64,000 nt of DNA. Origin: Thauera sp. GDN1. GTDB taxonomy: Bacteria > Pseudomonadota > Gammaproteobacteria > Burkholderiales > Rhodocyclaceae. This document shows positions 1-10,081 of the stretch, one piece after another. The stretch's first letter is position 1; each line of letters begins with the position of its first letter. The stretch spans positions 744,001 through 808,000 of the forward strand of contig NZ_CP097870.1 of the NCBI RefSeq assembly GCF_029223545.1, given 5' to 3'. The position numbers were made by a program, and so were the translations under genes. The notes beneath the pieces are model-generated. The model did no database searches. It saw nothing but the letters and a program-made list of their open reading frames with translations, and was not told where the DNA came from.

Positions 1-67
1 GCTGGAGTGGGAAGTGCCCTCGCCCGCGCCCTACCACACCTTCGACACCCCGCCGGTCGTCAAGTGA
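1..67 (+). CDS. ctaD: Cytochrome c oxidase subunit I, C-terminal end (partial)
   Basis: Only the last 21 codons are inside the window, reading in frame from base 2 to a TGA at 65-67. The peptide contains the motif VPSPAPYHTF close to its end, typical of the cytosolic tail of bacterial aa3-type subunit I. The gene begins upstream of the window. The next gene, 25 bases on, is the CuB assembly factor ctaG, followed by subunit III, which is the usual proteobacterial order and supports the call. Confidence 0.85.
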   Translation, partial: LEWEVPSPAPYHTFDTPPVVK

Positions 68-92
68 GCCGGCGACAGGGGGAGGGCGCGAG

Positions 93-620
93 ATGTCGGT
101 GCACCGGAGCCTGATCAACAAGTTGCTGCTGGCCTGTGTCGCGATGTTCGCCTTCGGCTTCGCGCTGGTGCCGCTGTACGACGTGTTCTGCGACATCACC
201 GGCATCAACGGCAAGACCGACAAGGTCGCCGCCGCGGCGCCCGATCGCATCGACCGCGGGCGCGAGATCAGCGTCGAGTTCCTCGCCACCCACGATCCCG
301 CGGTGGCGGTGGACTTCGCGCCCGAGACCGCGCGCATCAAGCTCAACCCCGGCGACCTGCAGGTGGTGTCCTTCGTGGTCGAGAACCGCACGGGCGAGCC
401 GATCGTGACCACCGCGGTGCCTTCCGTGTCGCCCGGCGAGGCCGCGCGCCACTTCATGAAGATCGAATGCTTCTGCTTCCAGGAGCAGCCGCTGGCGCCG
501 GGCGAGCGCAAGGCCATGCCGGTGCAGTTCTACGTCGATCCGGAACTGCCGGCGCGTTTCAAGAACCTGACGCTCTCGTACCGCCTGTATCGCAGCGTCG
601 GCCACACTGCGAGCCGCTGA
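93..620 (+). CDS. ctaG: Cytochrome c oxidase assembly protein CtaG/Cox11 (CuB insertion)
   Basis: 175 residues, the usual length for bacterial Cox11. Residues 9-30 form one membrane anchor (rich in L, A, F) and the rest is a periplasmic domain. The copper-binding CFCF motif is at residues 126-129, inside the family pattern ECFCFQEQ. Cox11 delivers copper to the CuB site of subunit I. The ATG at 93 has a purine-rich GGGGGAGGG stretch upstream. It lies between ctaD and ctaE and is presumably co-transcribed with them. Confidence 0.96.
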   Translation: MSVHRSLINKLLLACVAMFAFGFALVPLYDVFCDITGINGKTDKVAAAAPDRIDRGREISVEFLATHDPAVAVDFAPETARIKLNPGDLQVVSFVVENRTGEPIVTTAVPSVSPGEAARHFMKIECFCFQEQPLAPGERKAMPVQFYVDPELPARFKNLTLSYRLYRSVGHTASR

Positions 621-675
621 AGCCACCCGGCCCCGGCGCGCACCGCGCCCGGGGCCGCAGCAAGGGAGGGGCACC

Positions 676-1560
676 ATGACCACGACCACGCACCAGAAGT
701 ACTACGTGCCGCACGACAGCGCCTGGCCGATCGTCGGTGCGCTCGCCCTGCTGCTGATCGGCTATGGCGGTGCAACCTGGATCAGCCAGCTCGACCAGCC
801 CGATGCACGCAGCGGGCCGTGGGTGTTCGCCGCCGGCGTCGCGCTGCTGGTGGTGATGCTCTTCGGCTGGTTCGGCAAGGTCATCGACGAATCCCAGCGC
901 GGGCTCTACTCCGCCCAGCTCGACCGCTCCTTCCGCCAGTGCATGAGCTGGTTCATCTTCTCCGAGGTCATGTTCTTCCTCGCCTTCTTCGGCGCCCTGT
1001 TCTATGCGCGCGTGGTGTCCGTGCCCTGGCTCGACGGCGCCAGCAACAACGCGATGACCGCCGAGATCCTGTGGCCGGATTTCGAGGCTGCCTGGCCGCT
1101 GCTCAAGACCCCCGGCGGCACCGAGACCCAGGCCATGCCGTGGTCGGGCATTCCGCTGGTGAACACGCTGATCCTGCTCGCGTCCTCGGTGACGCTGCAG
1201 GTCGCGCACGTGGCGATCGAGCAGGGCAGGCGCATGCGGCTCAAGGTCTTCCTGGCGATCACCGTGCTGCTCGGGGCGGTGTTCCTGTTCCTGCAGGGCT
1301 ACGAATACATGCACGCCTACCAGGATCTCGGCCTGCGCCTGGATTCCGGCGTCTACGGCAACACCTTCTACCTGCTCACCGGCTTTCACGGCCTGCACGT
1401 GACCATCGGCGCCATCCTTCTGCTGGTGATGCTGCTGCGCATCGTGATCAAGGACCACTTCACCGCGGAACGCCATTTCGGCTTCCAGGCCGCGGCCTGG
1501 TACTGGCACTTCGTGGACGTGGTGTGGCTGAACCTCTTCATCTTCGTCTACGTGCTGTGA
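676..1560 (+). CDS. ctaE: Cytochrome c oxidase subunit III
   Basis: 294 residues with seven predicted hydrophobic segments, as in other subunit III proteins. The C-terminal half carries the family signature: a TGFHGLHV helix, then a WHFVDVVWL helix ending in a short tail. An acidic residue in the SEVMFFLAFF helix is also typical. Subunit III stabilises the catalytic core of aa3 oxidase. The ATG follows an AGGGAGGGGC ribosome binding site. 55 bases separate it from ctaG. Confidence 0.96.
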   Translation: MTTTTHQKYYVPHDSAWPIVGALALLLIGYGGATWISQLDQPDARSGPWVFAAGVALLVVMLFGWFGKVIDESQRGLYSAQLDRSFRQCMSWFIFSEVMFFLAFFGALFYARVVSVPWLDGASNNAMTAEILWPDFEAAWPLLKTPGGTETQAMPWSGIPLVNTLILLASSVTLQVAHVAIEQGRRMRLKVFLAITVLLGAVFLFLQGYEYMHAYQDLGLRLDSGVYGNTFYLLTGFHGLHVTIGAILLLVMLLRIVIKDHFTAERHFGFQAAAWYWHFVDVVWLNLFIFVYVL

Positions 1561-1590
1561 GGCCGGGGCGATGCGGACTCCACTGCGGAC

Positions 1591-1812
1591 TCAATACGGA
1601 CGGGCGTTCGGCGTGATCACCCCGGTGGCGAGCAGCACCAGCAGCAAGGCCACCACCGCGACCGAGAACGCCAGCCGCCGGCCGAGGAACTTCGACATCC
1701 GGGTCGAGCCGTCGCCGCCCTTCAACATCACGAACAGGGCCTGGAACAGGCTGATGGCGACCAGCGCGAGCAGCACCACGATGACGAGCTTGACGGCCAA
1801 GGGACTGGTCAT
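1591..1812 (-). CDS. DUF2909 / twin-transmembrane small membrane protein
   Basis: 73 residues, almost entirely two hydrophobic helices (about residues 8-28 and 46-66) joined by a short basic loop containing KGGDGSTRM. This matches the small DUF2909 'twin transmembrane' proteins that sit antisense to the cox cluster, between subunit III and SURF1, in many betaproteobacteria. Function is not established. The position suggests a link to oxidase assembly, but that is inference. It is divergent from the SURF1 gene, whose start is only 33 bases away, so the two share a short promoter region. Confidence 0.75.
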   Translation of the reverse strand: MTSPLAVKLVIVVLLALVAISLFQALFVMLKGGDGSTRMSKFLGRRLAFSVAVVALLLVLLATGVITPNARPY

Positions 1813-1844
1813 TTGGCAGATCTCCGGTGGGACGGTGACGAAGG

Positions 1845-2666
1845 ATGGCGATGAAGATTAGCGCGTTCGGCCATTGCTGGGTGCTGCGCTGGCGCTGGGT
1901 GTTCGCGGTGCTCGCGGTCGCCGCGGTGCCGGCGGGCCTGTCGGTGTGGCAATGGCAGCGCGGCGAGGACAAGGCCGCCACGCTGGCGCGCATCGCGCAA
2001 TGGGAGCGCGAGGGAGCGATGGGCTTGGCGCGGCTGGCGGAACTGGCGGACGCGGCCGAAGAGCGGGCTGGAGGCGACGGGGCGGCGACGGTCGACGGCG
2101 TGCAGCTCGACTTCGAGGCGCGCTGGATCGCGCCCATGGTGTGGCTGGTGGACAACCGCATCGTCGACCGGCAGCCCGGCTACGACGTGGTGATCGCGGT
2201 GGAAGACCTCACCGATCTGCGCGCCGCCGGCAGCGGCGGCGCGGTGCCACGCGCGGCGCTGGTCAATCTCGGCTGGGTCGCGGCCGCGGGCGGACGCGAC
2301 ACCCTGCCGCTGGCGGCCATCCCGGCGCGGCTGCGGGTGCAGGGCATCTTCCGCACCGAGGTCGCCGGCCTGCTGCTCGGCGCCAACGTCGAGGATCACG
2401 GGCGCTGGCCGATGCGCATCCAGCAGGCCGATCCGGTGCAGCTCGCGGCCTGGCTGGCCGTGCCGCTGGCGCCCGGGCTGATCCACCAGCAGCAGGCTTC
2501 GCCCTTCCACATCCACTACCGGCCGGTGGTGCTGCCGCCCGAGCGCCATCGCGGCTACGCGCTGCAATGGGGCCTGATCGCGCTGGCCGTGATCGGCGTC
2601 GCGCTCGCGGCCAGTGCGCGTAGGCTGCCGGCCGCAGCAGGGGAGATCGCCCATGAGCAGTCGTAA
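1845..2666 (+). CDS. SURF1 family oxidase assembly protein
   Basis: 273 residues with the SURF1 layout: an N-terminal membrane segment (about residues 15-35), a periplasmic domain, and a C-terminal membrane segment (about 245-262). Family motifs include WQWQRGEDK after the first helix, NRIVDRQPGYDVV in the middle and HYALQWG-like HRGYALQWGLIAL before the last helix. SURF1 proteins help haem a insertion into subunit I. The end overlaps the next gene by 14 bases, indicating coupled translation. Confidence 0.9.
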   Translation: MAMKISAFGHCWVLRWRWVFAVLAVAAVPAGLSVWQWQRGEDKAATLARIAQWEREGAMGLARLAELADAAEERAGGDGAATVDGVQLDFEARWIAPMVWLVDNRIVDRQPGYDVVIAVEDLTDLRAAGSGGAVPRAALVNLGWVAAAGGRDTLPLAAIPARLRVQGIFRTEVAGLLLGANVEDHGRWPMRIQQADPVQLAAWLAVPLAPGLIHQQQASPFHIHYRPVVLPPERHRGYALQWGLIALAVIGVALAASARRLPAAAGEIAHEQS

Positions 2667-3180
2667 GTTCCTCAGCCTGTTCCTGCTCTGCGCGCTGGTG
2701 CCGCTGGCCGCGGCGTGGGCGAGCCTGCGCTTCGGCTGGTTCGCCGAGGCGCCGACGGTCAACCACGGCGAATGGCTGACGCAGGAGCTGCGCCTGCTGC
2801 CCGCGCCCGCGCGCGGGGGTGGGTCTTGGCACCTGGTCTATGTACCCGCGGCCGAGGGCGAGCCGGCGGGCCGCAGCGAACAGGCCTTGCTGATCCTGCA
2901 GCAGCTCCACGCCGGCCTCGGCCGCAAGCAGGCGCGGGTGCAGGCGCTGGTGCTGGCGGCGGAGAGTCCGCCGGTGCGCGCGCGCTATCCGCACATCGAG
3001 TGGCAGGCCGCGCAGGTCAGCGACGCCGCGGTCCAGGGGCGCATCGTGCTGGTCGACCCGCGCGGCCTGGCGCTGCTGCGCTATGCGGTCGAACCCGGCC
3101 CGCAGCAGGCGCAGCGCGTGGCGGGCGACATCCGCAGCGACCTGCTGCGGCTGATGAACTACGACCGCAGCGGCGTCTGA
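2653..3180 (+). CDS. Oxidase-cluster membrane-anchored protein of unknown function
   Basis: 175 residues. One N-terminal transmembrane helix (about residues 6-24) is followed by a soluble, probably periplasmic domain. No Cys pair or other metal motif is present, although the fold region resembles the thioredoxin-like SCO context in which such proteins are found (VLVDPRGLALLRY near the end). It is a conserved-position protein between SURF1 and ctaA in betaproteobacterial cox clusters. The start at 2653 lies inside the SURF1 gene. Specific function is unknown. Confidence 0.75.
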   Translation: MSSRKFLSLFLLCALVPLAAAWASLRFGWFAEAPTVNHGEWLTQELRLLPAPARGGGSWHLVYVPAAEGEPAGRSEQALLILQQLHAGLGRKQARVQALVLAAESPPVRARYPHIEWQAAQVSDAAVQGRIVLVDPRGLALLRYAVEPGPQQAQRVAGDIRSDLLRLMNYDRSGV

Positions 3181-3190
3181 GGAGATGGCG

Positions 3191-4249
3191 ATGAAGCGCG
3201 CACGCTGGCTGGTGACTGCGACCCTGGTGCTGGCGCTGGCGGTGATCGCGCTCGGCGCCTACACCCGGCTAACCGACGCCGGGCTCGGCTGCCCGGACTG
3301 GCCCGGCTGCTACGGCCGCCTCACGCCGCCGGTGCACGATACCCATATCGCCATGGCGCAGGCGCGCTTCCCCGGTGCCGAGGTCGACCCCTTCAAGGCG
3401 CGCAACGAGATGGTGCACCGCTACCTCGCCGGCCTGCTCGGGCTGTGCGTGCTGGCGATCTTCGCGGTCTCGCGCCGCCTGCCGCGCGGGCGCGGGCTGG
3501 CCGCGGCGCTGCTGGCGCTGGTGGTGTTCCAGGCCGCGCTCGGCATGTGGACGGTGACGATGAACCTGATGCCGGTGGTGGTGGTGGCGCATCTGTTCGG
3601 CGGCTTCGGCGTGCTGGCGCTGCTCGCGCTGCTGCGCTTCGAGCTCGGCGGCGCGCCGGCGGGCGCCGCGCCGCCCGCGCTCCCCGAACCCCGACTCGCC
3701 CGCCTGCTGCCGCTGGCCTGGCTCGCGCTGGCCGTGCTGCTGGCGCAGATCGCGCTCGGCGGCTGGACCTCGGCCAACTACGCCGCGGCGGTGTGCTGGC
3801 AGCTGCCCTTGTGCGAGAGCGGGTGGAGCCAGCAGTTCTCGCTGCGCGCCGCCTTCAGCCTGCCGCTCGGCCACGAGACCTACGAGTTCGGCGTGCTGCC
3901 CTACGAGGCGCGCATGAGCATCCATGTGCTGCACCGCATCGGCGCCCTGGTCGCCACCGGCGTGCTCGCCAGCCTGGTGATGCTGTGCTGGCGCCAGGCG
4001 ATCGGTGCGCGCGCGCGCCGGCTTGCTGCCGCGGTGGGCGCGCTGCTCGCGCTCCAGGTGACGCTCGGCCTCATCAACGTCGTCGGCCAGGTGCCGCTGG
4101 CGAACGCGGTCGCCCACAACCTGACGGCGGCCTGCCTGCTCGCCACGCTGGGGCTGCTGCTCCGGCAGCTGCATGTGTCGGCCGGATCAGCTCGCGAGCG
4201 GACGGTGTCGCAACCGCTGCCCTCGCGGGCAAGCCCGCTCCCACGCTGA
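3191..4249 (+). CDS. ctaA: Haem A synthase (COX15/CtaA)
   Basis: 352 residues and about eight membrane helices; it oxidises haem O to haem A. A periplasmic Cys pair occurs in GCPDWPGC (about residues 34 and 40) and a second in VCWQLPLC. Candidate haem-ligand histidines are in VHRYLAG, AHLFGG, VLHRIGA and AHNLTAA. The ATG at 3191 was chosen over 3185 because GGAG at 3181-3184 is then spaced by 6 bases. The last dozen codons are formed by a REP-like palindrome (4223-4244), so the native C-terminus may have been altered. Confidence 0.94.
   Translation: MKRARWLVTATLVLALAVIALGAYTRLTDAGLGCPDWPGCYGRLTPPVHDTHIAMAQARFPGAEVDPFKARNEMVHRYLAGLLGLCVLAIFAVSRRLPRGRGLAAALLALVVFQAALGMWTVTMNLMPVVVVAHLFGGFGVLALLALLRFELGGAPAGAAPPALPEPRLARLLPLAWLALAVLLAQIALGGWTSANYAAAVCWQLPLCESGWSQQFSLRAAFSLPLGHETYEFGVLPYEARMSIHVLHRIGALVATGVLASLVMLCWRQAIGARARRLAAAVGALLALQVTLGLINVVGQVPLANAVAHNLTAACLLATLGLLLRQLHVSAGSARERTVSQPLPSRASPLPR
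4223..4244. repeat. REP-type palindrome at the ctaA 3' end
   Basis: A 22-base element with the core CGCGGGCAAGCCCGCTCCCAC, matching the family that also occurs at 16977-17044 and 17711-17733. It lies within the last codons of ctaA. Such REP elements usually sit between genes, so the reading frame probably ran into it after insertion. Confidence 0.6.
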
Positions 4250-4324
4250 GGCGCGGATCGGCTCGTCGCCTGGGCGGTTGCGGCCACGGGTGGCACTCGC
4301 ATCAATCTTGGAAGGGAGACGGAC

Positions 4325-5242
4325 ATGGACGGCTACAAGCGGATTCCGACGGCGGCAGGCGCCTTGTCCGATGCGATCGCGCTCGGCCGTGCCTTCTGGC
4401 AGCTCACCAAGCCGCGGGTGGTCGCCTTGCTGGTGCTGACCGCGTGGGTGGGCATGATGCTCGCCAGCACGGGGCTGCCCGACCTCGCCCTGATGGCGGT
4501 GGCGAGCCTGGGCATCGGCATGGTGTCGGGCGCGGCGGCGGCCTTCAACCACGTGCTCGACCAGAAGATCGATGCCCACATGGCGCGCACCCGCATGCGG
4601 CCGCTGCCCAGCGGGCGCCTGAGCAACGCCCAGGCGGTGAGCTTCGCCTGCGCGCTCGCCGCGGCCGGTTTCACCCTGCTGCTGGTGGCGGTCAATGCGC
4701 TGACCGCGTGGCTGACGCTCGCCGGCCTGTTCGGCTACGCGGTGGTCTATACCGTGTTCCTGAAGCGCGCCACGCCCCAGAACATCGTCATCGGCGGAGT
4801 GGCGGGCGCGCTGCCGCCGGTGCTGGGATGGACGGCGATGACCGGCACGGTCGGCGCGGAGGCCTGGCTGCTGATGATGATCGTCTTCACGTGGACCCCG
4901 CCGCACTTCTGGGCGCTGGCGATCCATCGCGTCGAGGACTACCGCCGCGCCGGCCTGCCGATGCTGCCGGTCACCCACGGCATCGAGTTCACCCGCACGC
5001 TGGTGCTGCTGTACACCGTGCTGCTGCTCGCGGTGTGCCTGCTGCCCTGGCTGGTGGGCATGAGCGGGCTGCTCTACCTGGCGGGCAGCCTGGTGCTGAA
5101 CCTGCAGTTCCTGCGCCACGCCTGGCGCCTGAAGTTCGCGCCGCGCGCCGACACCGCGATCCGCACCTTCCGCTTCTCGATCACCCACCTGATGCTGCTG
5201 TTCCTGCTGCTGCTGGTCGACCACTACCTGCCGCTCGCCTGA
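4325..5242 (+). CDS. ctaB: Protohaem IX farnesyltransferase (haem O synthase)
   Basis: 305 residues, UbiA superfamily with about nine membrane helices. The prenyl-diphosphate/Mg motif N75-xxx-D79-xxx-D83 is followed by the RTRMRPLP signature. A second conserved acidic/aromatic loop is FTWTPPHFWALAI. The enzyme converts haem B to haem O, the substrate of CtaA encoded just upstream. GGAAGGGAGA precedes the ATG. In related clusters sco usually follows; here it is found only at 18276. Confidence 0.96.
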   Translation: MDGYKRIPTAAGALSDAIALGRAFWQLTKPRVVALLVLTAWVGMMLASTGLPDLALMAVASLGIGMVSGAAAAFNHVLDQKIDAHMARTRMRPLPSGRLSNAQAVSFACALAAAGFTLLLVAVNALTAWLTLAGLFGYAVVYTVFLKRATPQNIVIGGVAGALPPVLGWTAMTGTVGAEAWLLMMIVFTWTPPHFWALAIHRVEDYRRAGLPMLPVTHGIEFTRTLVLLYTVLLLAVCLLPWLVGMSGLLYLAGSLVLNLQFLRHAWRLKFAPRADTAIRTFRFSITHLMLLFLLLLVDHYLPLA

Positions 5243-5257
5243 GCGTAGTTCGCCGTC

Positions 5258-7162
<1,905 letters not shown>

Positions 7163-7191
7163 GGCGCGCATTCTACCGCCGCGCGCCCCGC

Positions 7192-8103
7192 TCAGCCCTG
7201 TCCGGCGCGCCAGTCCCGCAGTGCGACCAGGGTGTCGTCGAGCTCGCCGACCACGCGGATGCCCGGCAGCCGCTTCTGCTTGTCGCGCACCGCGGCGCCG
7301 CCGGCCCAGATCGCGATCTCGTCGGGCAGCATCGCGCGCAGCTCGAGCAGGCCGTCGATCGCCTGGCGCGCCGGGTAGGCGACGCTGAACGACAGGCCGA
7401 CGACGTCGAAGCCGCCGCCGACCGCCGCGCTGCGGATGTCGGCGAGCGGCGTGCGGGTGCCGAGCGAGAGGCAGCTGGCGCCCTCGGGCACCAGCATCGC
7501 TTCGGCCATCAGCAGGCCGAGCACGTGCTGTTCCTCCGGAAAGGTCGTCAGCAGCACACGCGGTCGTCCGCCGGGGGTGGCGTGGGCGCCGATCGCGCTG
7601 CGCAGCACGTTCTGCACCTGCTCGGTGAACAGGTGTTCCTCGCTCACCTGGACCTCGCCGCGCAGCCAGGCCTCGCCCACCGCGGCCGCGAGCGGGGCGA
7701 CGGTGTCGGCGACGAAGCGCTGCAGGCCCTGCTTCATCACGGCCTGGCGCAGGGCGGCGGCGAGTTCGGCGCTGCGGTGCAGGCGCACCAGCTGCAGCAG
7801 GCTGTCGTCGCGCGCGGCGGTGGCGCCCTCCGCGTCCACGCAGCCGTCGAGCATGGCCGCCAGCTCGTCCACGCTGGCGCCGACGATCGCCGCCGGCCGC
7901 CGGCCGTGGTCGAGCAGACGACGGATCAGGCGCAGCTTGTCGACCTGCTCCGGCGGGTACACGCGCTCGCCGTTGGCATCGCGCGCCGGCGCCGGAAAGC
8001 CGTAGCGCCGCTCCCACACGCGCAGGGTGTCCTTGGCAAGGCCGGTGTCGCGCTCGACGGCGGCGATGCCGAAGGCGGCTGCGGGCTGGGTGGGAGCGTT
8101 CAT
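7192..8103 (-). CDS. litR: MerR-family B12-dependent photoreceptor regulator (CarH/LitR type)
   Basis: 303 residues. Residues 8-75 form a MerR helix-turn-helix (GIAAVERDTGLAKDTLRVWERRYG). The middle four-helix region carries W146-x9-E156-H157, the light-sensor signature of adenosylcobalamin photoreceptors such as CarH. A Rossmann-like B12 domain follows, with E191-Q-H193-xx-G196 as a likely lower-ligand motif. Members of this family repress DNA in the dark as tetramers and fall apart in light; that is family knowledge, not shown here. A palindrome overlaps its own -35 box (8159-8173), implying autoregulation, and the same palindrome flanks the divergent operon promoter near 10019. Confidence 0.88.
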   Translation of the reverse strand: MNAPTQPAAAFGIAAVERDTGLAKDTLRVWERRYGFPAPARDANGERVYPPEQVDKLRLIRRLLDHGRRPAAIVGASVDELAAMLDGCVDAEGATAARDDSLLQLVRLHRSAELAAALRQAVMKQGLQRFVADTVAPLAAAVGEAWLRGEVQVSEEHLFTEQVQNVLRSAIGAHATPGGRPRVLLTTFPEEQHVLGLLMAEAMLVPEGASCLSLGTRTPLADIRSAAVGGGFDVVGLSFSVAYPARQAIDGLLELRAMLPDEIAIWAGGAAVRDKQKRLPGIRVVGELDDTLVALRDWRAGQG

Positions 8104-8137
8104 GGCGGGTGGTGGACGGAGGAGGGGCTCGAGAGCG

Positions 8138-8173
8138 ATGTTAGGCGGCCAACTCCTGTTTGTCCAGGACAAG
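8138..8173 (-). promoter_or_regulatory. litR promoter with overlapping palindromic operator
   Basis: Reading the minus strand, TGGACA (8166-8161) and TAACAT (8143-8138) are separated by 17 bases, a plausible sigma-70 promoter. The -35 box is part of TTTGTCC-A-GGACAAG (8159-8173 on plus), a near-perfect inverted repeat. The same motif occurs at 10001-10015 and 10064-10078. Occupation here would block RNA polymerase, so this is a candidate autorepression site. Confidence 0.65.
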
Positions 8174-8195
8174 CTGGGCGATGTGGCGAGGCCGC

Positions 8196-9878
8196 TCACT
8201 CCGGTCCGTTGCCGTCCACATGGCCGCCGGCCTCGGCCGCCTGCTGCGGGGTGAGGTCGCCGTCGAGCACCGCGAGCATGCGCGCGGCCTTGGCGACCTG
8301 CTCGATCGCCCGCCGCTCCAGGCTCGCCAGGCGCAGCCAGTCCTGCATCGCGCGGATGTCGATGCGGGCGTGGGCGCCTTCGAGCAGCAGCGCTTCCTTG
8401 AAGGCCTGGTAGCGCATCTCCGCCTCCGCCAGCCGCACCTCCACCGCCGCCGCGGAGAAGTCGTCGCGCGCGGCGTCGGCGCTCGCCGCCAGCGCCCCGG
8501 TGGCCTGGCGGAATGCGGCGGCGATCGGCTCCAGCTCGCTGCCCGGTGGCGCGCCCAGCGTGGTCGCCAGGTTGGATGCCTGGCGCACCGCGGTCACCGC
8601 GCTCTCCTGGTATTGCAGCGCGCGCAGGCTGTGCGCCAGTGCTTCCACCAGCGCCGGCGGCAGGCGCATCGCGTTGAGCTTGCGCACGTAGTCGCCGATC
8701 GCCGGCGCCAGCGCGTCGAGCGCGCTCGCCTGGCGTTCGATCCAGGGCTCGTCGGGCGGCACGCGGCTGGCCGCGGTGAGCGCGGTCACCGCGAACGACT
8801 GCGTGCGGCCGAGTTCCAGGCGCAGTGCGCGCAGGGCGAGGTCGGGCACCGCCAGCGAGGGCGCGTCGAGGTGGCGCGGGCGCGCGATCTCTTCCTCGCG
8901 GCTGCGGAAATGGCCGGTCAGGAAGCGTTGCAGCGGGCCCGCCAGCGGCACCATCAGCAGCACGCCGAGCACGTTGAACGCGGTGTGGAACATCGCCAGC
9001 ATCACCGCCGGTGTCGCCGGCTGCTCGAACCACGCGCGCAGCAGGCCGAGCAGGCTGATCAGCAGCGGCAGCAGCGCGATCGCCACCGCACCGGTCACCA
9101 GGTTGAAGATCACGTGGGTGGCGGCCAGCCGGCGCGCGTTCGAGGTCGCGCCGAGCGCGGACAGGATGGCGGTGGAGGTGGTGCCGATGTTGGTGCCGAT
9201 CACCATCGCGCACGCCGCCTCGATCGACATCAGCCCGCCCTGCGCGGCGGTGATGATGATCGCCACCACCGCGCCCGAGGCCTGCATCAGCACGGTGAGC
9301 AGGGTGCCGATGCCGACCAGGATCAGCCAGCCCATGAAGCCGGGGGCGATGTGGTCCTGCAGGTTCATCGCCGCACCGAAGCCGGAGAAGGTGTCCTTGA
9401 GCACGTCGATGCCGAGGAAGAGCACGCCGAAGCCGGCCAGCGCCTGGCCGAGCGCGCGCTGGCGCACGGTGCGTCCGGCCAGCATCAACACCGCGCCGAC
9501 GCCGACGAAGGGCAGGGCGAAGGCGTCGATCCTGAAGCTGAAGCCGAGCGCCGCCACCAGCCAGGCGTTGAGCGTGGTGCCGACGTTGGAGCCGAAGATC
9601 ACCCACATCGCGTTGTTGAGCGAGAGCAGGCCGGTGTTGACGAAGCCGATGCTGGCCACCGTGACCGCGGTCGAGGACTGCACCAGCGCGGTCATCGTCA
9701 TGCCCGCGCCCAGGCCGCGGGCCGGCGTCGCGGTGCCGCGCTCGAGCAGGCCTTCGAGCGCGCGGCCGGCGGCCAGCTTGAGGCCCTCGGTCAGCATGTG
9801 CATGCCGAGCAGGAACAGGCCGATGCCGCCGGCGAGTCCGGCGACGATCTGGTAGGCGTCGATGGTGGTGGTGTCCAG
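8196..9878 (-). CDS. Na+/Pi cotransporter family protein with PhoU-like domain
   Basis: About 560 residues. Two inverted Na/Pi-cotransporter repeats are marked by the QSSTAVT motif (ALVQSSTAVTVASIGF) and the related QASGAVVAIIITA, followed by a helical PhoU-like cytosolic domain from roughly residue 345. It probably moves phosphate or another anion with Na+. The first ATG (9803) would cut the first helix; an in-frame CTG at 9878 with GGAGG five bases upstream restores LDTTTIDAYQIVAGLAGGIG, the expected N-terminus, and was chosen. It lies between litR and the putative light operon, so co-regulation is possible. Confidence 0.85.
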   Translation of the reverse strand: MDTTTIDAYQIVAGLAGGIGLFLLGMHMLTEGLKLAAGRALEGLLERGTATPARGLGAGMTMTALVQSSTAVTVASIGFVNTGLLSLNNAMWVIFGSNVGTTLNAWLVAALGFSFRIDAFALPFVGVGAVLMLAGRTVRQRALGQALAGFGVLFLGIDVLKDTFSGFGAAMNLQDHIAPGFMGWLILVGIGTLLTVLMQASGAVVAIIITAAQGGLMSIEAACAMVIGTNIGTTSTAILSALGATSNARRLAATHVIFNLVTGAVAIALLPLLISLLGLLRAWFEQPATPAVMLAMFHTAFNVLGVLLMVPLAGPLQRFLTGHFRSREEEIARPRHLDAPSLAVPDLALRALRLELGRTQSFAVTALTAASRVPPDEPWIERQASALDALAPAIGDYVRKLNAMRLPPALVEALAHSLRALQYQESAVTAVRQASNLATTLGAPPGSELEPIAAAFRQATGALAASADAARDDFSAAAVEVRLAEAEMRYQAFKEALLLEGAHARIDIRAMQDWLRLASLERRAIEQVAKAARMLAVLDGDLTPQQAAEAGGHVDGNGPE

Positions 9879-10000
9879 TGCGGCCTCCGGTGCGGAATCG
9901 CGGTGATAGCGAAAGCGTAATACCGATGCGCCACGCGGGGGAGTGCATTGTCGGCAACAAGTTCGTCCTCATGCTCGAAGGGGCGAGCGGGGGGTTGTTG

Positions 10001-10015
10001 TTTGTCCTGGACAAA
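10001..10015. promoter_or_regulatory. Operator palindrome O1 upstream of the lipid operon promoter
   Basis: TTTGTCCTGGACAAA is a perfect 7-1-7 inverted repeat placed three bases upstream of the -35 hexamer at 10019. It matches the palindrome over the litR promoter. Proposed binding site for the MerR/LitR protein. Confidence 0.7.
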
Positions 10016-10018
10016 GTA

Positions 10019-10078
10019 TTGACAGGCGATCGGTGCTGTCCTATCGTCGATGCGTTATCACCATTTGTCCAGGACATG
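10019..10078 (+). promoter_or_regulatory. Sigma-70 promoter and second operator O2 of the lipid operon
   Basis: TTGACA at 10019-10024 and TATCGT at 10042-10047 are spaced by 17 bases. Downstream, at 10064-10078, TTTGTCC-A-GGACATG repeats the operator with one weaker arm; it overlaps the ribosome binding site AGGA of the first gene (ATG 10082). With O1 the promoter is bracketed by two copies, a layout suited to repression by looping or exclusion. Confidence 0.65.
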
Positions 10079-10081
10079 GCT

